Shown here: in pieces, positions 36,279 through 49,873 of the stretch | How positions within the stretch are numbered: the first letter of the stretch is position 1 | Layout: the number at the start of each line of letters is the position of its first letter | From: Gorsachius magnificus | Lineage: Eukaryota; Chordata; Aves; Pelecaniformes; Ardeidae | Direction of reading: 5' to 3' | Assembly (NCBI GenBank): GCA_034008185.1 | Contig: CM067082.1 | Location: forward strand, 129,705,988-129,769,987 | Length of the DNA stretch: 64,000 nucleotides | Translations under genes and position numbers: made by a program | The notes under the pieces: generated by a model | Database searches by the model: none | What the model was told of the DNA's origin: nothing | Seen by the model: only the letters and a program-made list of their open reading frames with translations

Positions 36279-37817
36279 TAAAAAGTAGAAAGAAAAATTG
36301 GGAAAAGCTAGCAATATATCATACAAAGTCCTGTTAAGGATTTAGTTTCATTGTTTTAAGAGGGAAAGAATAAGCTCTGCTAAAAAAATGCAATATGGAT
36401 GACATTTTAAAATTTCTTAATAACTTATGACACTTGTTACTGATTCTTTTCAAAATGTTTTCTTATGTCTGTGATTTGTCTAACTTCCATCTTGAAAGTT
36501 TCAGCACATCTGCAAGTGTAAAACACAACTGAAGTGTCTATTTTCTTAGCAAAAATGATTGTTCCACTTCTCACATTAAATATGTATTAAGAAAACATGC
36601 ACACCTAAAAAATGAAGTCAAACTACCACCCAACACACAAATACCCAATCCATATTAATTTCTCACAGAAAAGCTTGGGAATATATATTAATCTTATCAT
36701 ATGTTCTAGGAAATCTACCAAAGCTAGACTAAGCTGGAAAGCTGACTGCCACAGTCCTTACAGAGAGGAATGATAAGGAACACTGTTCTGAATTTGGGAC
36801 TTAAAGAATGTTGAGTGTGACAATCTCCTCTATAATCTGCTGGGTCTTCTTGTCTGAAGTCTGTTCAACTTTTCCCACCAAGAATTACTACAGTGACATG
36901 TACATGGCCCATTCGCCATCCAGAACAGCTTGGCATGGCAGGGTAGCCAGAGTTACAATTTTTGTGCTAATTGCATCTTAATGATGCTCTAGAAGATGAA
37001 CAAGTAGGGTTGTCTGAATCTGTACAAAAGATTTGTATTGCTAGAGAGGATTTTCTGTGCTTCTTAAAGGATTAACAATATAATTAGATCTTGAAATAAA
37101 CCATTTGGTGGAACAATTGTCTTCATGTCAACCTAGAAGCAACCTAGCATCATTATAGTCTACTAGAATGATGATGCTGGGATAGATTAACATTTAATGG
37201 ACAACAACACTCTAAAAAGGTCACAGCGTAACCTTATTGCTTAGCACAATGGCATTGTAAAAGGTACAGGGAGAACTCTACTGAAATCCTCACCCAGTAG
37301 AAGAAGTCCTGCACTCTAATGAAGCACGCAGTCTGAGATTTATTACTTGAAATAATCTGTATAATACTCATAGACATTTTTGTATCAATGAAACCACAGA
37401 ACCTGGTAAGTCATTATTCTGACCTTGTTACTTTGAAAACCTTCCAAAATTACTGATTACAAAAGCATGTCATCAATATTTTTTTATATGTAAATAAGTG
37501 TTAGATACTGTAGAAAAAATAGCAAAAGTGTGGAATGTGACTTTGGATACTTTTGTTTACAAATTTTAGCTACGCTAAATTTGTGATCTTGTTAATATAA
37601 TTAAAAACATGTCAAGAGAATAAAACATAAAGCATTAAACATAATAAGAAATCATATCAAGGAGATCTTGTAAACAATATAAATAATATTGCAGTGTCAG
37701 ATATATTTTAATCACAAACTAATAGCACCACTTTCTGATATGACCCTCAGTAGGAAAGAGGGGAGAATAAGCCCAATATTGGTATGTGTCTGTACACACA
37801 CAGACATGGGCATACAC
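36279..37817. other. Unique AT-rich DNA
   Basis: I see no gene, repeat family or RNA in this stretch. Confidence 0.5.
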
Positions 37818-37905
37818 TCTTATCTGCTGCCTGGTTGATAGAGCCTTCACCTGGGAGATAAGAAATATGGGCTTGAATCCTCTTCCTGTGAGGAGAGAAT
37901 TTTTC
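37818..37905 (+). repeat. Possible tRNA-derived SINE relic
   Basis: TGGTTGATAGAG (37832-37843) resembles the D-arm/A-box part of a tRNA gene. GGCTTGAATCC (37870-37880) matches the B box GGTTCGAATCC except for two transitions. The T-arm stem around the B box can form four of five pairs. The intervening CCTTCACCTGGGAGATAAG resembles tRNA-related repeats known from other sauropsids, as I remember them. The acceptor stem and a proper anticodon arm cannot be formed, so it is not a functional tRNA. A perfect 7-bp inverted repeat CTTATCT/AGATAAG (37819-37825 and 37856-37862) is also present. Confidence 0.4.
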
Positions 37906-40900
37906 TCTATAGTTGGCTACTATGGAAAACTGGGTGGCAGTTGCAGGCATTGATTAAAAAGAAAGCCATTAAGGCTTCATTTTGGAGATTCATGACACCG
38001 GAACGGATCACTGCCTTTAAGTAGCATAGGTATCCCTCCATCTTATTTTTAAATCTCGAAAAAGGGTATAGCAGAGTTAGGACTCTGCCTGCTAAGATAT
38101 GAGCAGCAACATAATGCAAACACCAATGCTTAGGAAATGCAGGCAGCCACTGAACTGGAAGTTTTAGATTCCATCTTCTGATTTAGGCTGTTCAATCTTC
38201 CTCAGTCTTGCCTTTGACACCTGACTTTTCCTTTTAATATCAGCCATCATCTTTTAACTGGTCTCTGTCTCTTTCTTCTTGGAGTGGAGAGACATAAAAT
38301 TCTGAGTAAAAACTGAATACATGATACTGTCTTTGACTATGTGTGAAGACAATCAACTTGCAGAGCACAGACAAGATCATTTATAGCTCTTTTTTTTTTT
38401 TAAAGGGTACATTTCCTTCTGCTGTCACTCTTTTTTCACAATATCACTTTTCATGGAGGCATAATATGGTACTTAATACACCATGGGCAAATTGTTCCTA
38501 AAATGAAACAACATGATCTCCACTCAACCAAGAAAAGAAAATATGATTGATGTACTTTAACTGAATTACATGAATGAAGGTCAGAGTGTAGCTTTCATGC
38601 TTTTGTGTCATATTAATATGAAAGGTAAATCTTAATACGGATGCTGGGAAATATGACAATCTTTCATTAATCGTTCAAGCTCTTGGAGTCTCAGCTCCCA
38701 AGGATAAGTGCGTACACTTTTCCCCCAAACTGCTTCTTATTACTAGGGTTCAGATATTAGATACATGGAGTATCTTTTTACATAGCTGTAAAAAAACACA
38801 TACTACTTTTGCATATCTAATAGTCATTCCTGGAGAGCTTTAAATTCCTACATATTGCAGAAGGGATAACAGTATAAAGTTATGCTTTCAGATCAGACAA
38901 CACTAGGAAACTATATTGCTTTTCCTGATTATTTTTTGAATTAACAAGCTGTATGATAAAAAAGGTGTTGCAGTGAGGCTGCAAGGAAAACAGGATAGTG
39001 CACTCAGGAATGACCTGAAATCATGGAGGATTTGGGCATAGTGGTAATGGCTAAGCCACAAACTGTGCAAATATTGCCTATATTCTCAAACTGTATTTTG
39101 CACTTTTCTGACTCTGCTGCCATCGTAAGCAAGATGACCATGCCAATGGTGAGTTAAAATGACCTGAAGGCATCTCTAATTTACATCAGCTGATAAAATA
39201 CCTAAAAAAAGAAACTACAGATGGAAGATGATTGTAATCATGCCCCATTTCACCTAGTGTGGTGGCAGTAGTGAGAAAAAGTGCTGTAATTTATAAGCCC
39301 TGATATTGTTGTTTTAAGTCACAAAAACATATCCATGAAGCGTAATTCTTTGAAGTAGTGCTAATCAGTGGAATCTGAGCGATTCATTTGGAAATATGTG
39401 ATTCAATGATACAGGTGGTTCCTCTACAGTCTAGACTGGTTAAAAAATAAGGTTGACTTTGTCAGAATTTCTTTAGTACAGGGAATTCTGGAAAGATCAA
39501 AACATATGTTTTGGTTAGTAGTTACATGTTTTTGGTGCATCTTATGAAATAAATCATGAAAATATTTTGGTTATACTGAAATGAAATGTTTCCTTAAGTT
39601 TAAATTAGTACTTGATTGATTTTCAGATTTTTTGTCTTTTTCTGAAAGTTCTGTTCTATATAACAAATGAAGGAATTAATCTTTTCATTTCTAGCATAAG
39701 GAACTCACTGTCTTATTTCATTACATTGTAAAATACATATTTTAATGTAAATATATATTATCCAATGTGAGTAATTCCTTGAAGCTTTCTTGAAATTTAG
39801 CTGGAAAATGACCAAGAGTTATACACTATTTCTTTTTTTAAATTAATAATGGTGCTAATGAAATTAAATAACCCCTAAAGTTTTGTTTCCTTCCTCCTTT
39901 TTTTTTTGTTTTCCTGTCATCATAGGGAAAACCATTTTTTAAATTACCACAAAAATGTACTCAAATACTTTAGTTATAACTTCATAAAATTCACAATGTT
40001 TACTGTCATATATTATTTTATAACTGTTTTATACATATCTATTTTATCCATATATATTTGAAATAACATCTGTATGTATGTTATTGTACATGTGCAGGAT
40101 TATTTTCCCAGTTGATATATAAATTCCAAATTTCAAAAGTTTGCATCCTTTATTCAGTCACCAATATTTGAATATGAAATGAAGTTGAACCTATCATCTG
40201 TGATGATAAAAAAACTAAAGATAAACATTGAAAATATTTTCATTTTCTATGTGCATTACTTTGAAAGCTTCAGAAGACAATATTTTAGGGTATTAGAAAA
40301 TATTTCATACAACTTTTCAACATTTACTTGTATTCTGACATTCAAAAAGATGCTTTCAGCACTAGAGCTTTCTGAATAACACTGATACTTCTTCCTCTTC
40401 ACTGTTTGCACTTAAAAAGGATACACGATGGTATTTATCAGGTTTGCTGTGAATTAAGATGCCTTTGCACCCATCACTAATCACCAAACCTGCAGCTACC
40501 CATAAAATGGAACTTTAGAGATTGGATTGCTGCTGCAACTTCCATCCGTGGTTTTTATATTTTAATATGACACTCCATTATAGTTAGTTCCTCATGTTAA
40601 AGTCATCAGATATTTATGTGAAGTAGCACATCATTATCTCTGTTGCCGAACAGAGATTATTTTGAACAGTTTGAGTTGCTATTAAGACAATTTTTGAACT
40701 GTTTTAATTTTGTATGTGCAAAAGTCTATTTGCCTGTTCAGCTTTTTTCTGCCTTCCTACACTTTCATCTTTTTTTTTCTCCTCTTACTTCATTTTGTTA
40801 AAGTGGTTGACAAGCAGAGCTGGCTTTTCAATACAAGTGCTCATGAACACAGTTAATTCAAAGATTTGTTGTCTCAGGAAGCAGGCAAAGGTTGACATTC

Positions 40901-41932
40901 CAAGTTCCTTTTATGTAAGAAATCTGTAATTCCAGCCAGTTGCCTCCCCTCCCTCCCTCACCTTGTGCTCTTTTGAGTTTAGCACTAGGAATCTAATTTG
41001 TAGAAACCAGGGTTTGGACAGTACAGGACTAGTGGGACATGGAATATTTAGTGGTCTGCAAACAATGCCAAATCTGTAACTTTAAACTCACTCAAGAATT
41101 TCTAAAATGTTGCCGTACTTGTAGCGATCAAGGATTGCTTAGCTACATTGCATTGCAGGTTTTATGTCTGCAAGCTGCAAGGTACCCTAAAGTAAACTGC
41201 AAATTCATAGGACATTAAATGGGCTTTTTTATACCACTGATTTAACAGATAAAAATAAGTTTTCACTTGCTGAAGCTTGGTTGTTTTGTAAATCAGAGGC
41301 AGCTCTATGAAGACTGTAATGATTTTAGTGGGCTCCAGTGAGTCACATCTGCCCTAAGTTTTCAGATATACCATAAGGCACAGATATAATTTCTCCTCTG
41401 TAGGGACTCAGGACTTCTTAATAGAGCTGCTCCCCTAATCTGAATTTTTCTCCTGTTGCAAACAGGAGCAGGGTAATGATAGGAAAATAAAGGGAACGTT
41501 AGTTAATGGTATCCCATAAAGCTGTGATGCTTGGCCTCATAGACCGTCCTAAGCAGAATGCCTTGACTGCATGACTTAGTTGTAAACAACAGATACATCA
41601 ATCAGCTTCAAAAAACCCCCAACTTTGCTACTTTGCGCCCCTGGCCACAACTTCTCTGGAACACGCTAGGGCACATAAACATTTCTTGCAGAAAAGTAAT
41701 ATGCATAACTGCATCACTCGTGTAGTAGCCATTGTTATGTGTGAAGAAAATGGTATTTAAATAGTCTTTGTTAACTGGATGGGAATCTTTGAGAAGATGC
41801 TGAATTTCAACAATTTTTCCAGTCCTAACGCCTTATGCACTTTTGAAGGGGAAGATGAAGAGACTATCTTTATGGCAAAATGGACTCACTACTGATATCA
41901 ACATATCAAAATAAATACATGCCTCCTGATTT

Positions 41933-41963
41933 AAAAAACAAACAAACAAACCAACACAAACCA
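41933..41963 (+). repeat. (AAAC)n-like simple repeat
   Basis: AAAAAACAAACAAACAAACC followed by AACACAAACC; short low-complexity tract. Confidence 0.65.
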
Positions 41964-44900
41964 AGAAACTCTTCAATTTTAATTTGGAAGAGTGATCAAA
42001 GTAAACATTTTTTATTTAATTGCATTGCAGTCCTTTACATTGTAATCCTCTGGGTATGTATATTCATGCGTTTTTTCTGAAAACTGAAACTCTTGGTTTA
42101 TCACTGCTGTTACGGAAGATTGAAATATGCCAGCTGGCTTAGCACAATCATAGTTTCTTTTTTTTTGTTTCTGATATCTTTACTTCGAACCAAATTTTGT
42201 TACGTAAAGTGTAAATAACCTAGGAACCCTGTTTATTCTCATATTTTGTTTCCCATTTTTGTAAGAAAGCCCTAAGCTTTCTAATGTCTCATATTATTTT
42301 CGCTACATCAACTCTTTCCTTCAATTCCCTAACTGCAAAGCAACTTCTTTCCCATCTCCGTGTTGTGTCTCTGAGGACAGACTTTGAGGCTGGTGGTTTC
42401 TCTCCTGGAATGCAATGCTAGCTAGCAGAAAATTGCATTATCTCCTTCAGTCTCCATTTCTGCTCTGTTTCTCCATTTATGTTGACTGTACACACTCTTT
42501 TTCTGTTTCTGCCTGTTTTCCTTCTTTTCACCCTGTCTATTTGCACAGCTCCAATTCTTCAGTGGACTCAATGACCTTTTAATCATTGTGTGATCATGTT
42601 GGTCAGGCACAGCGTTTCTGAGGGCAAGTGGGTAACTGTGAGTGGAGTGCAACAACTGTTGTTTGCTGAGTTCGTAGTGTGTCAAGCGTGACTGAATCAG
42701 CAGTATCATCTGATTCATTGTGGTCCAGATATTACTGAAAAACCCCTCATGAACAGTCATTCCCTTAACTATGCTCTTGGCTCCATTTCTTTGCCCCTTT
42801 GTTTCTGTTTAGATGATGAGTGGCCTTTCTAGTTATCCTTACTGTGTTGAAATAGTGCTGCCTTCTGAAAGTGCTATAATGTGGGACAACCTGAGGTATC
42901 TTTGGCCAGGCTGAGGTCCTCCAAACCAAATTTTGGAAGTGATTGACTCACAGTGTGTAGCATAAAGTTATCTTATCCCTTCCTCCAAAGTATGATTCAT
43001 GCAGTCTGTCCAGCAGAGGTGTTCATAGGCCATCATGTATAAACAGAGATGTTACTTCATCATAATCTATCATTGCCATTTGCCTGTCTTAGCTATTTAT
43101 CCAGTGTCAGTCAATGTAGTACCTGTGACATCCTGAACATCAGATCCCAAATTGTTCTGGAAAGAGTAATCACACACATCAGGAATGTACAAGATACCCT
43201 TGCAGCTGCACTGATCTACAGCCAGGTTTCAAGTTCCTGACCTAATTTTCTAGGTTTTGATGGCACTGATTTTAACGGAATATTGACACCTGACAGTAAC
43301 AGCAGCACACTCTCAAATATCGGTTTTCATGAAGGATGGGTGAGAGTTATTCTTACTAAAAATAATGGATGAACTGACATGAGCTATAGTACATGAAAGA
43401 TCACACCCCAGAAGTAGTTAAACATCCTCATGAATGCCACTGGGCAAACAGATCTAAAAGTGGGAAACAACACAATCTGCAAATTCATGATATTCTTTCA
43501 AACTATTTAATGCCTATTGGCAGCATTTTCTTGTACAAGATGAAGGATTTGGTTGCATGGCCCACAAAATAATGATCTTTTTTGCATGGTTCTGTTCACT
43601 GAATTCTTGCAGTATAAAATCCACTCTTTCCCACATGTACCTGCTACTTCAAGAAACACAACTAGCAAAGATAAAATATGCTACCAAAACTTTGTCAAAA
43701 TCTTCAGCCAATATGAACTGACTGTTACATCAACAGTCTTCAAGTCCCTTACTATAGTTTCATGTGTGTCCCCATTCCCTAAACTGCAGAGAAAAAAACA
43801 GCAGAATCATAAACATTCCAACACACATGCAATTGTTTTTCTAAATGTTATTTCTCTCAGAAAAGGGAAAAATGAAAAGGTCTAGTATTATTTTCACGTG
43901 ACAAATAATGACATAAATGGCATTCACACACTGTCACTAGATTATAAATTGAGATTTTGCCTGTATTTTATCAATATTTTGTCACTGAAGTGCTGTCATT
44001 TTTTTTTACCACTTCATGTTAATGCAACGGTGGTTGAGTTTTGTTTGAAATTCTTTAAGCCACAAATGAGAATAATTGGCTAAAGGATTTTCAGGGCTAA
44101 GAAGAAAATGAGGAAATCAAAAGAACATAGGTATTTCTAGCCTGTAGTGCACTGAACAGAGGGGAAAAAAAATAGTAAAAGAGAAAAAACTATAAATTTC
44201 CTGGTTGTTATGAGTTTTCATACTGCTAATTAAAATAATTAAAAGGGTTATATGTCTATATAAATATTTTGCTCTAAATAGTAGAAATATTTTGTGTCAA
44301 AACACAAAAAAATGAGTCCTTTTTATTTTTAAAATTTGTTTTTAAAATTTATAGCTTTGAGCCTATGGAATTTCATACGCAAAATATTCTAAAAATGCAA
44401 ATATTTCTCTCAACAATATTCTTTAGCACATTACAATGTATGAAAAAATAGTTACAGAAAAAATTATTTTCTAGTTTCAAATTAAAAAATTAAGCACCAG
44501 GTAATATTAAGAGAAGCAGGATTTATGTATCTTGTTATTATTTTTGACCTTTATACTCTTATGCAAACATTTTGGAATATTACTTAAATATGGTCTTTGA
44601 AAGAATTTAAACAAATTGTATAGAAACATATGATAGATACTCCTTTTTACTGTACAAACAAGTTTCATCTCCTGAATTATGTTCTTTAATATGCCTTCTG
44701 AATCAGGTATTCATCACACTGAAAATTTCTAGATCATTGAAAAGAACAGGGTCACTACAATCTGGTCTCAGTTTAAGCACATCTTTGGTCTGAAAAGGAT
44801 GAATTAGTGTCTTCAAATATAATTTAAAGCAAACTGGACATTCAATGTCAAACACCCACTGGATATTCAAAGTATCATTTGTGACAGACGGTTTGTGGGA

Positions 44901-45454
44901 CAAATTCTTAGCTCATGTAGATTGTTGAGAATACACTAACATCAGCAGAGTGACAGTGATTTATGTTACCTTTAAAATATGAATTGCATCTTTGATTTCT
45001 TCTTTTGCATAGTCTGACTCTGTTACAAATGTATTGAGGTGTCTGTCAATCACAACAGTAAATTAAGTAAAGGGAAACATGTTTGCGTGAGTCTTTTCTG
45101 TGACAGTTAGAATACTTTCACTTTCCAGAAATTCCCAGTAAATTACAAAAATGTTTCTCCTGAGAACTATAAACAATAAATTTTACCAAGGGAGACATTA
45201 TATTCTAGCTACACACTAGGTATCAATTAAACCTCAAATGCCAATCTGTAAGTAGCTGCTGAAATGAAGAATTAGGCATGTGAAATGACAAGGTGAACAG
45301 AAGAGCCCCTTTGATTCAGTATTGGCAAGATTTATACACTACCAAAAGTCCACTGGCTTCTCTAATAGAGCTCATGGTATTACCATCGGTTTAAAGAATG
45401 ATCAGCACTTTCCCACAGTGCAACAAAACCCTTTGCTCTGCTTTCTGCCCCCTG

Positions 45455-45472
45455 AACAATGCAACCTTTGTT
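45455..45472. promoter_or_regulatory. Oppositely oriented SOX-like site pair
   Basis: AACAAT (45455-45460) and CTTTGTT (45466-45472, complement AACAAAG) face each other with five bases between them. This arrangement resembles paired sites bound by dimeric SOX factors. The surrounding 45400-45560 is less AT-rich and repeat-free, so it may be part of a conserved element. Inference only. Confidence 0.2.
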
Positions 45473-48400
45473 TGCCAAAGTAGCAGATCCCAACACTTCT
45501 GAGCTTTTTAACCTTTCTTCATGCTGGTGATTACATTTGCAATTCATGCCTTGTGGATTGTAGATACTATTTATAAACCCCTGTTGGGGGAAGAAAAAAA
45601 AAGTGAGGAAAGGTTAAAAAAAAAATAAAAATAATTTAATCTGTTTCATTCTTCCTGAAAAAGCCAGACTGTCCAGTTTTTAATGCACGTGAAAGTTTTC
45701 AAAGCATGCTGAGCCGTTAGAGCAACAATGTCTCACATGCCTGCTTATGGATATACCTGCTGTGAGCATGAGAGCTGAACTGTTCTGCAGTACAGAGGGT
45801 GGTAAAGTCCCTGGAGCTCATTCTACCATTTGCATCTAGAACAGGACACCTAGAGATAGGATTTGCATATCAGGGGTAACATTTTTTTTGCAGATGTTTA
45901 GTGAATGGAGAATATGAACAGGAACCACCTAATCTTCGCTGAACAGCAGTAACTTCTTTGTGACATCAAAATATGTTGTCCCCATTCTTTGTAAAAGACA
46001 ATCTTGAAGATGAAACAGAAGGAAAGAAAAGGAAAATTTCTTATTTTCAGAGAAAAACTAGTTAATTTTCTTGACCTGTTGTCTCACTTCTCTTTGACTT
46101 CTTCAGTCCTTGTAATCTGACAAGGATAAGGACATACCAGTTCTTTGTAACCCATAAGTCTTAAAAATGGGTGGTTTTGGGAGACATAACTTTTTGTTGG
46201 CAAAGCAGCATCTCAGAGAGGCACAGTGAGGGCCATATGCCTCTAGCCAGGTTCTATTCCATAGTCATGATTTACTTTTTTTTTCCTGTGATACATGCAA
46301 ATCTCTGTCAAGTAGTGTGACAGAGCTATCACACCCATGAGAAAGACCAGAAAAGCAAGTTGGGTAGACCAAGCAGGTGCTTTTCAAACTGTTAGCTGAG
46401 TTCATCCCTTTTCAATTACATTTTTAAAGACAGAACGTCAGAGTCTATGAAAAGAAAAAATAACGGAATATAGCATAGAGGTGGTGGCAAGGAAACAGCA
46501 AAACTGAGATATTTATCAACTTCTTTCTGTGCACAATTTCAAGTGATCTGTGATCCAAACAAGGAAAGCTGTGTTTCCTGGATTGTAACTAATGCTTCTG
46601 CAGAAATCCTAGAGGGACTTCAAGCTGAAAGAGTCCTGGTAGGGACATACCGCTGTTGAGCTGTATGAGTCCCAAAGCCATGCCCTCAAGGAACAGTGTA
46701 GCTCCATTGTGTAATGCATACAAAACCTATGTATGTTTTGTAACTGAGCCAGGAACATTAAATATGATGCAAGACTTGCAGCAGTAGTTCTAGCCTTCTA
46801 CAGCAACAAAATAGACAGGATTATATATTAATCTAATTTTATCTTTTTTCATCTGACAAAGACCGAAACAGGAACACAAAATAACCTCTCTTTCTTGTTG
46901 GAAGAACTCCCAGCTGACAATAGCTCTAAAGGAGAGAGGCTGGCTTAAACCAAATCCACTGAGAGTCAGGGATTTCTTACATTTCTCTTGCATTTAACTG
47001 AAGACTAGACCAAAGAAAGTAATATTAAAAGTTATGTTTCATTCTGCTACAGTGGCATTTCTTAACTTAGGAGAACATGAGTAAAGGTGGCCTGTTGAGA
47101 TTTGACATGACAACCATTGTCATCCTGTTGAGGTACAGCTTCTAGAACAGATGTCCATTTATAGCACAGTACAAAATCTTTAATGCCTTTTAAAAGCAGA
47201 GCTTTTTAAAAGTGCGTTTCTCAAGGGATCCTTTTCTTTTTTTTTTCCAGACACAAAAGCTTCCATACTTTATGTCTGCAGCTACTGCTGTGCAATGCCC
47301 TCTTTCCCACCCCTGGTGTGATTATTCTCTGGGAAGTCACAAATGAATAATAATATAATTTTCTTTCAAGTTAATGGAACAACAAACAAATCCCAGACCT
47401 CTTGCTTTTTAATAATGATTGTGGATTTCACAAAAGGTAATTAGCTTCAAGAAATACAAAAAGTTTCTTGCAAGATCACCAAGTCACTTCTTCACAATCT
47501 CAATACTTTCATGATTTTTAGAGCAATAATATATAATTTAATTAAATAATATTAAATTATCTTAAGTACAGAAGCTTAATTTACACTGAGCACCAGAGTA
47601 GTCTTATAGATACTTCCAAAGTTTTCATTTCTTCTATTCAGTCTATTATATAATAGTACAAATATGGACTGAATTCATCATTACTCATTGTGAATAATTC
47701 TCTCTTTTTTCCCCCAGGTTTCTCGAAGATGAGTAGTTTAAAACTTCCAGGCATTCCAAGTACTAAATGGTTCTGAAGTCGGGCACATTTCTTCCTTTCT
47801 TCTATTTTTGAAAGAGTAATTTGAAAAGTAAAGTCTCATATGTTAACATTTCTTCAACCTTATTTAAGGATTTGCTTATGCCTTGTTGACTTTAATATGA
47901 TAAAATGTGCATAAATCCTATCATGTGCTTATATACCTTTCTGAATCATGGCCAAGATGGTAGAATAACTAAAGATAAAATATTATTTCATATACATAGC
48001 CCTATATTTGATTCTCATATTGCAAGGACAATATGTCCTTTACTCCATACGGTTGGGGTCTACGACATCCTTCCTGGTTAATTGATCATCATGGGATTAA
48101 ACAGAAAAAGGTGTGAGTTAATAATGCCAAACATATACTTTAGCAGAAGATTTTAAAGGAATAAATGAAAGGCTTCAAATTCCAATTCACTCTAAATGGT
48201 ATGTAATTGGGTTTTTTATGCCTTAGAAAATATCCTTCATTATAATATTTCAGTTTGCTAGCTAGAAGTGACTGTGGTTTCAAGTGATTAGGAAAGCTGA
48301 ATCTTGTATTTTTTGAAGTGGAAAGGTATGGACAGTACTTACTCTGTTAAGTAATAATAGATCTATCTTGCATTAGACTGTGGGAAATAGAAGCAACCAG

Positions 48401-49843
48401 GGCAAAACAATCAAGTACAACTGAAATAGATATTATAGTTTGTATAAAACATTGGATAGTAAATCTTAGTTTGAAAAGCACATAATAAAATTTAAAACTA
48501 CCTTTTTAAAATCCTTTTAAAATGGGACACTCCCATCACATTAGACGTCTAAATATCTCAGTACAGAACTTCAGGTTATCATTAGCTGTTTGCTGCTGCA
48601 GCATTCATGTACTTTCTAAAAATATGTGTTTTTTAAAGATTACATATCACATCTTAAGAAATATTATTGGTACCACTGCTTTCCAGAAAGAGTGCAAAAT
48701 GCCTTTTAGATATGGTTTAGCTAATATAATTCATAAAATCCATAGGATGACACACATACTCCCTGGAAATCGATCTTCTTACTAACATTAATTCTTAGAA
48801 CATGATATTTATTAAAATGCATATACTCAATGGTGTCATGATCTTGTGTTATATAGCAAGACCTACATTGTTAGACTGCAAAAAGCTCTTCAAACCTGAA
48901 AAGCTAATAAAAAAGACCTTGAGAGTATCATTAATCTCATTTTACAAATAGAGAACTAGAAAATAAAAGAAGATATTAAGTACCTGCTGTCCATCTTTGC
49001 AGTCAAGAAGGATGTCCCCATTCTCTTTAGCAGCAGTAAAATAACACTAAAAACTGGGGATGACTAGCACAGCCAGGCAACAACTCATACTGGAGTCGTC
49101 TCTATATTCTTAACAACTCCTCACTTTGACTGTATACTCGGATTTCCTTTTCTTAGGGTTTTTGTTGTAGGTAAAAAAATATTTCTGACTTTTTTCCTTA
49201 TTTAGAAAGATGCTTTCTAGCTTACAGGTGATGCAAGTATCAGGAGCAGCAGCAGTTGCTAAACAAACTTTCCTTCATGAACAACAGAGCAAACAGCCTC
49301 ATAAAATCCACATGAGCTGTCAGTGCATGACTTTATGGTTATCTTGGGGCTGCAGCAATTAAAATATGGTATTTACTTAAAAAGAAAAATGTCACGCTCT
49401 TTCAATTCACAGATCTATGAGTTGGTTTTGTGCTTTAACTACTCCTTTTTGCTATGGGACCATCTGGGATCTGAATATTATTAAATTGACTGTAATAAAA
49501 AAATTATATTACTCAGTTTATTGGGTAGGCTTTCTAAAGACTTCAGCAAGTTGATGAGGATGTCTTTAGAGAGCCTGGGTGAACAAGTCAGAATGATATG
49601 GTCAACATGCTTGGAAAGGTGTCTTATTCAAATCTGAGATCTTTCTAAAGACTTGGCTCTGTATTAACTGGTTACAAAATCCTCAGCTGTTGAAAAATCC
49701 AGACTTGCAGCGTGGAGGGGTATGCTCTGTGCTTGTGTCTTCTTGTTATTTTGTACCCTTCTTTCTCCAAGAATGAAATCTCTGAATGAAGATTGGAAGA
49801 TGTTTAATTACCCATCAAGTAGAAAACATAGGAGACCTTTGTT

Positions 49844-49873
49844 AATATTTAGCTAATCAATATTTAGCTCATC
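49844..49873 (+). repeat. 15-bp tandem duplication
   Basis: AATATTTAGCTAATC is followed directly by AATATTTAGCTCATC; the two units differ at one base. A local replication-slippage type duplication. Confidence 0.75.

Noticed and set aside
37832..37880. Functional tRNA gene
   Set aside because: A- and B-box-like motifs are present, but acceptor and anticodon stems do not form and the B box has two substitutions.
47700..47720. Strong acceptor-like TTTTTTCCCCCAG
   Set aside because: No open coding segment or donor with a recognisable product follows; polypyrimidine-AG strings are frequent in avian non-coding DNA.
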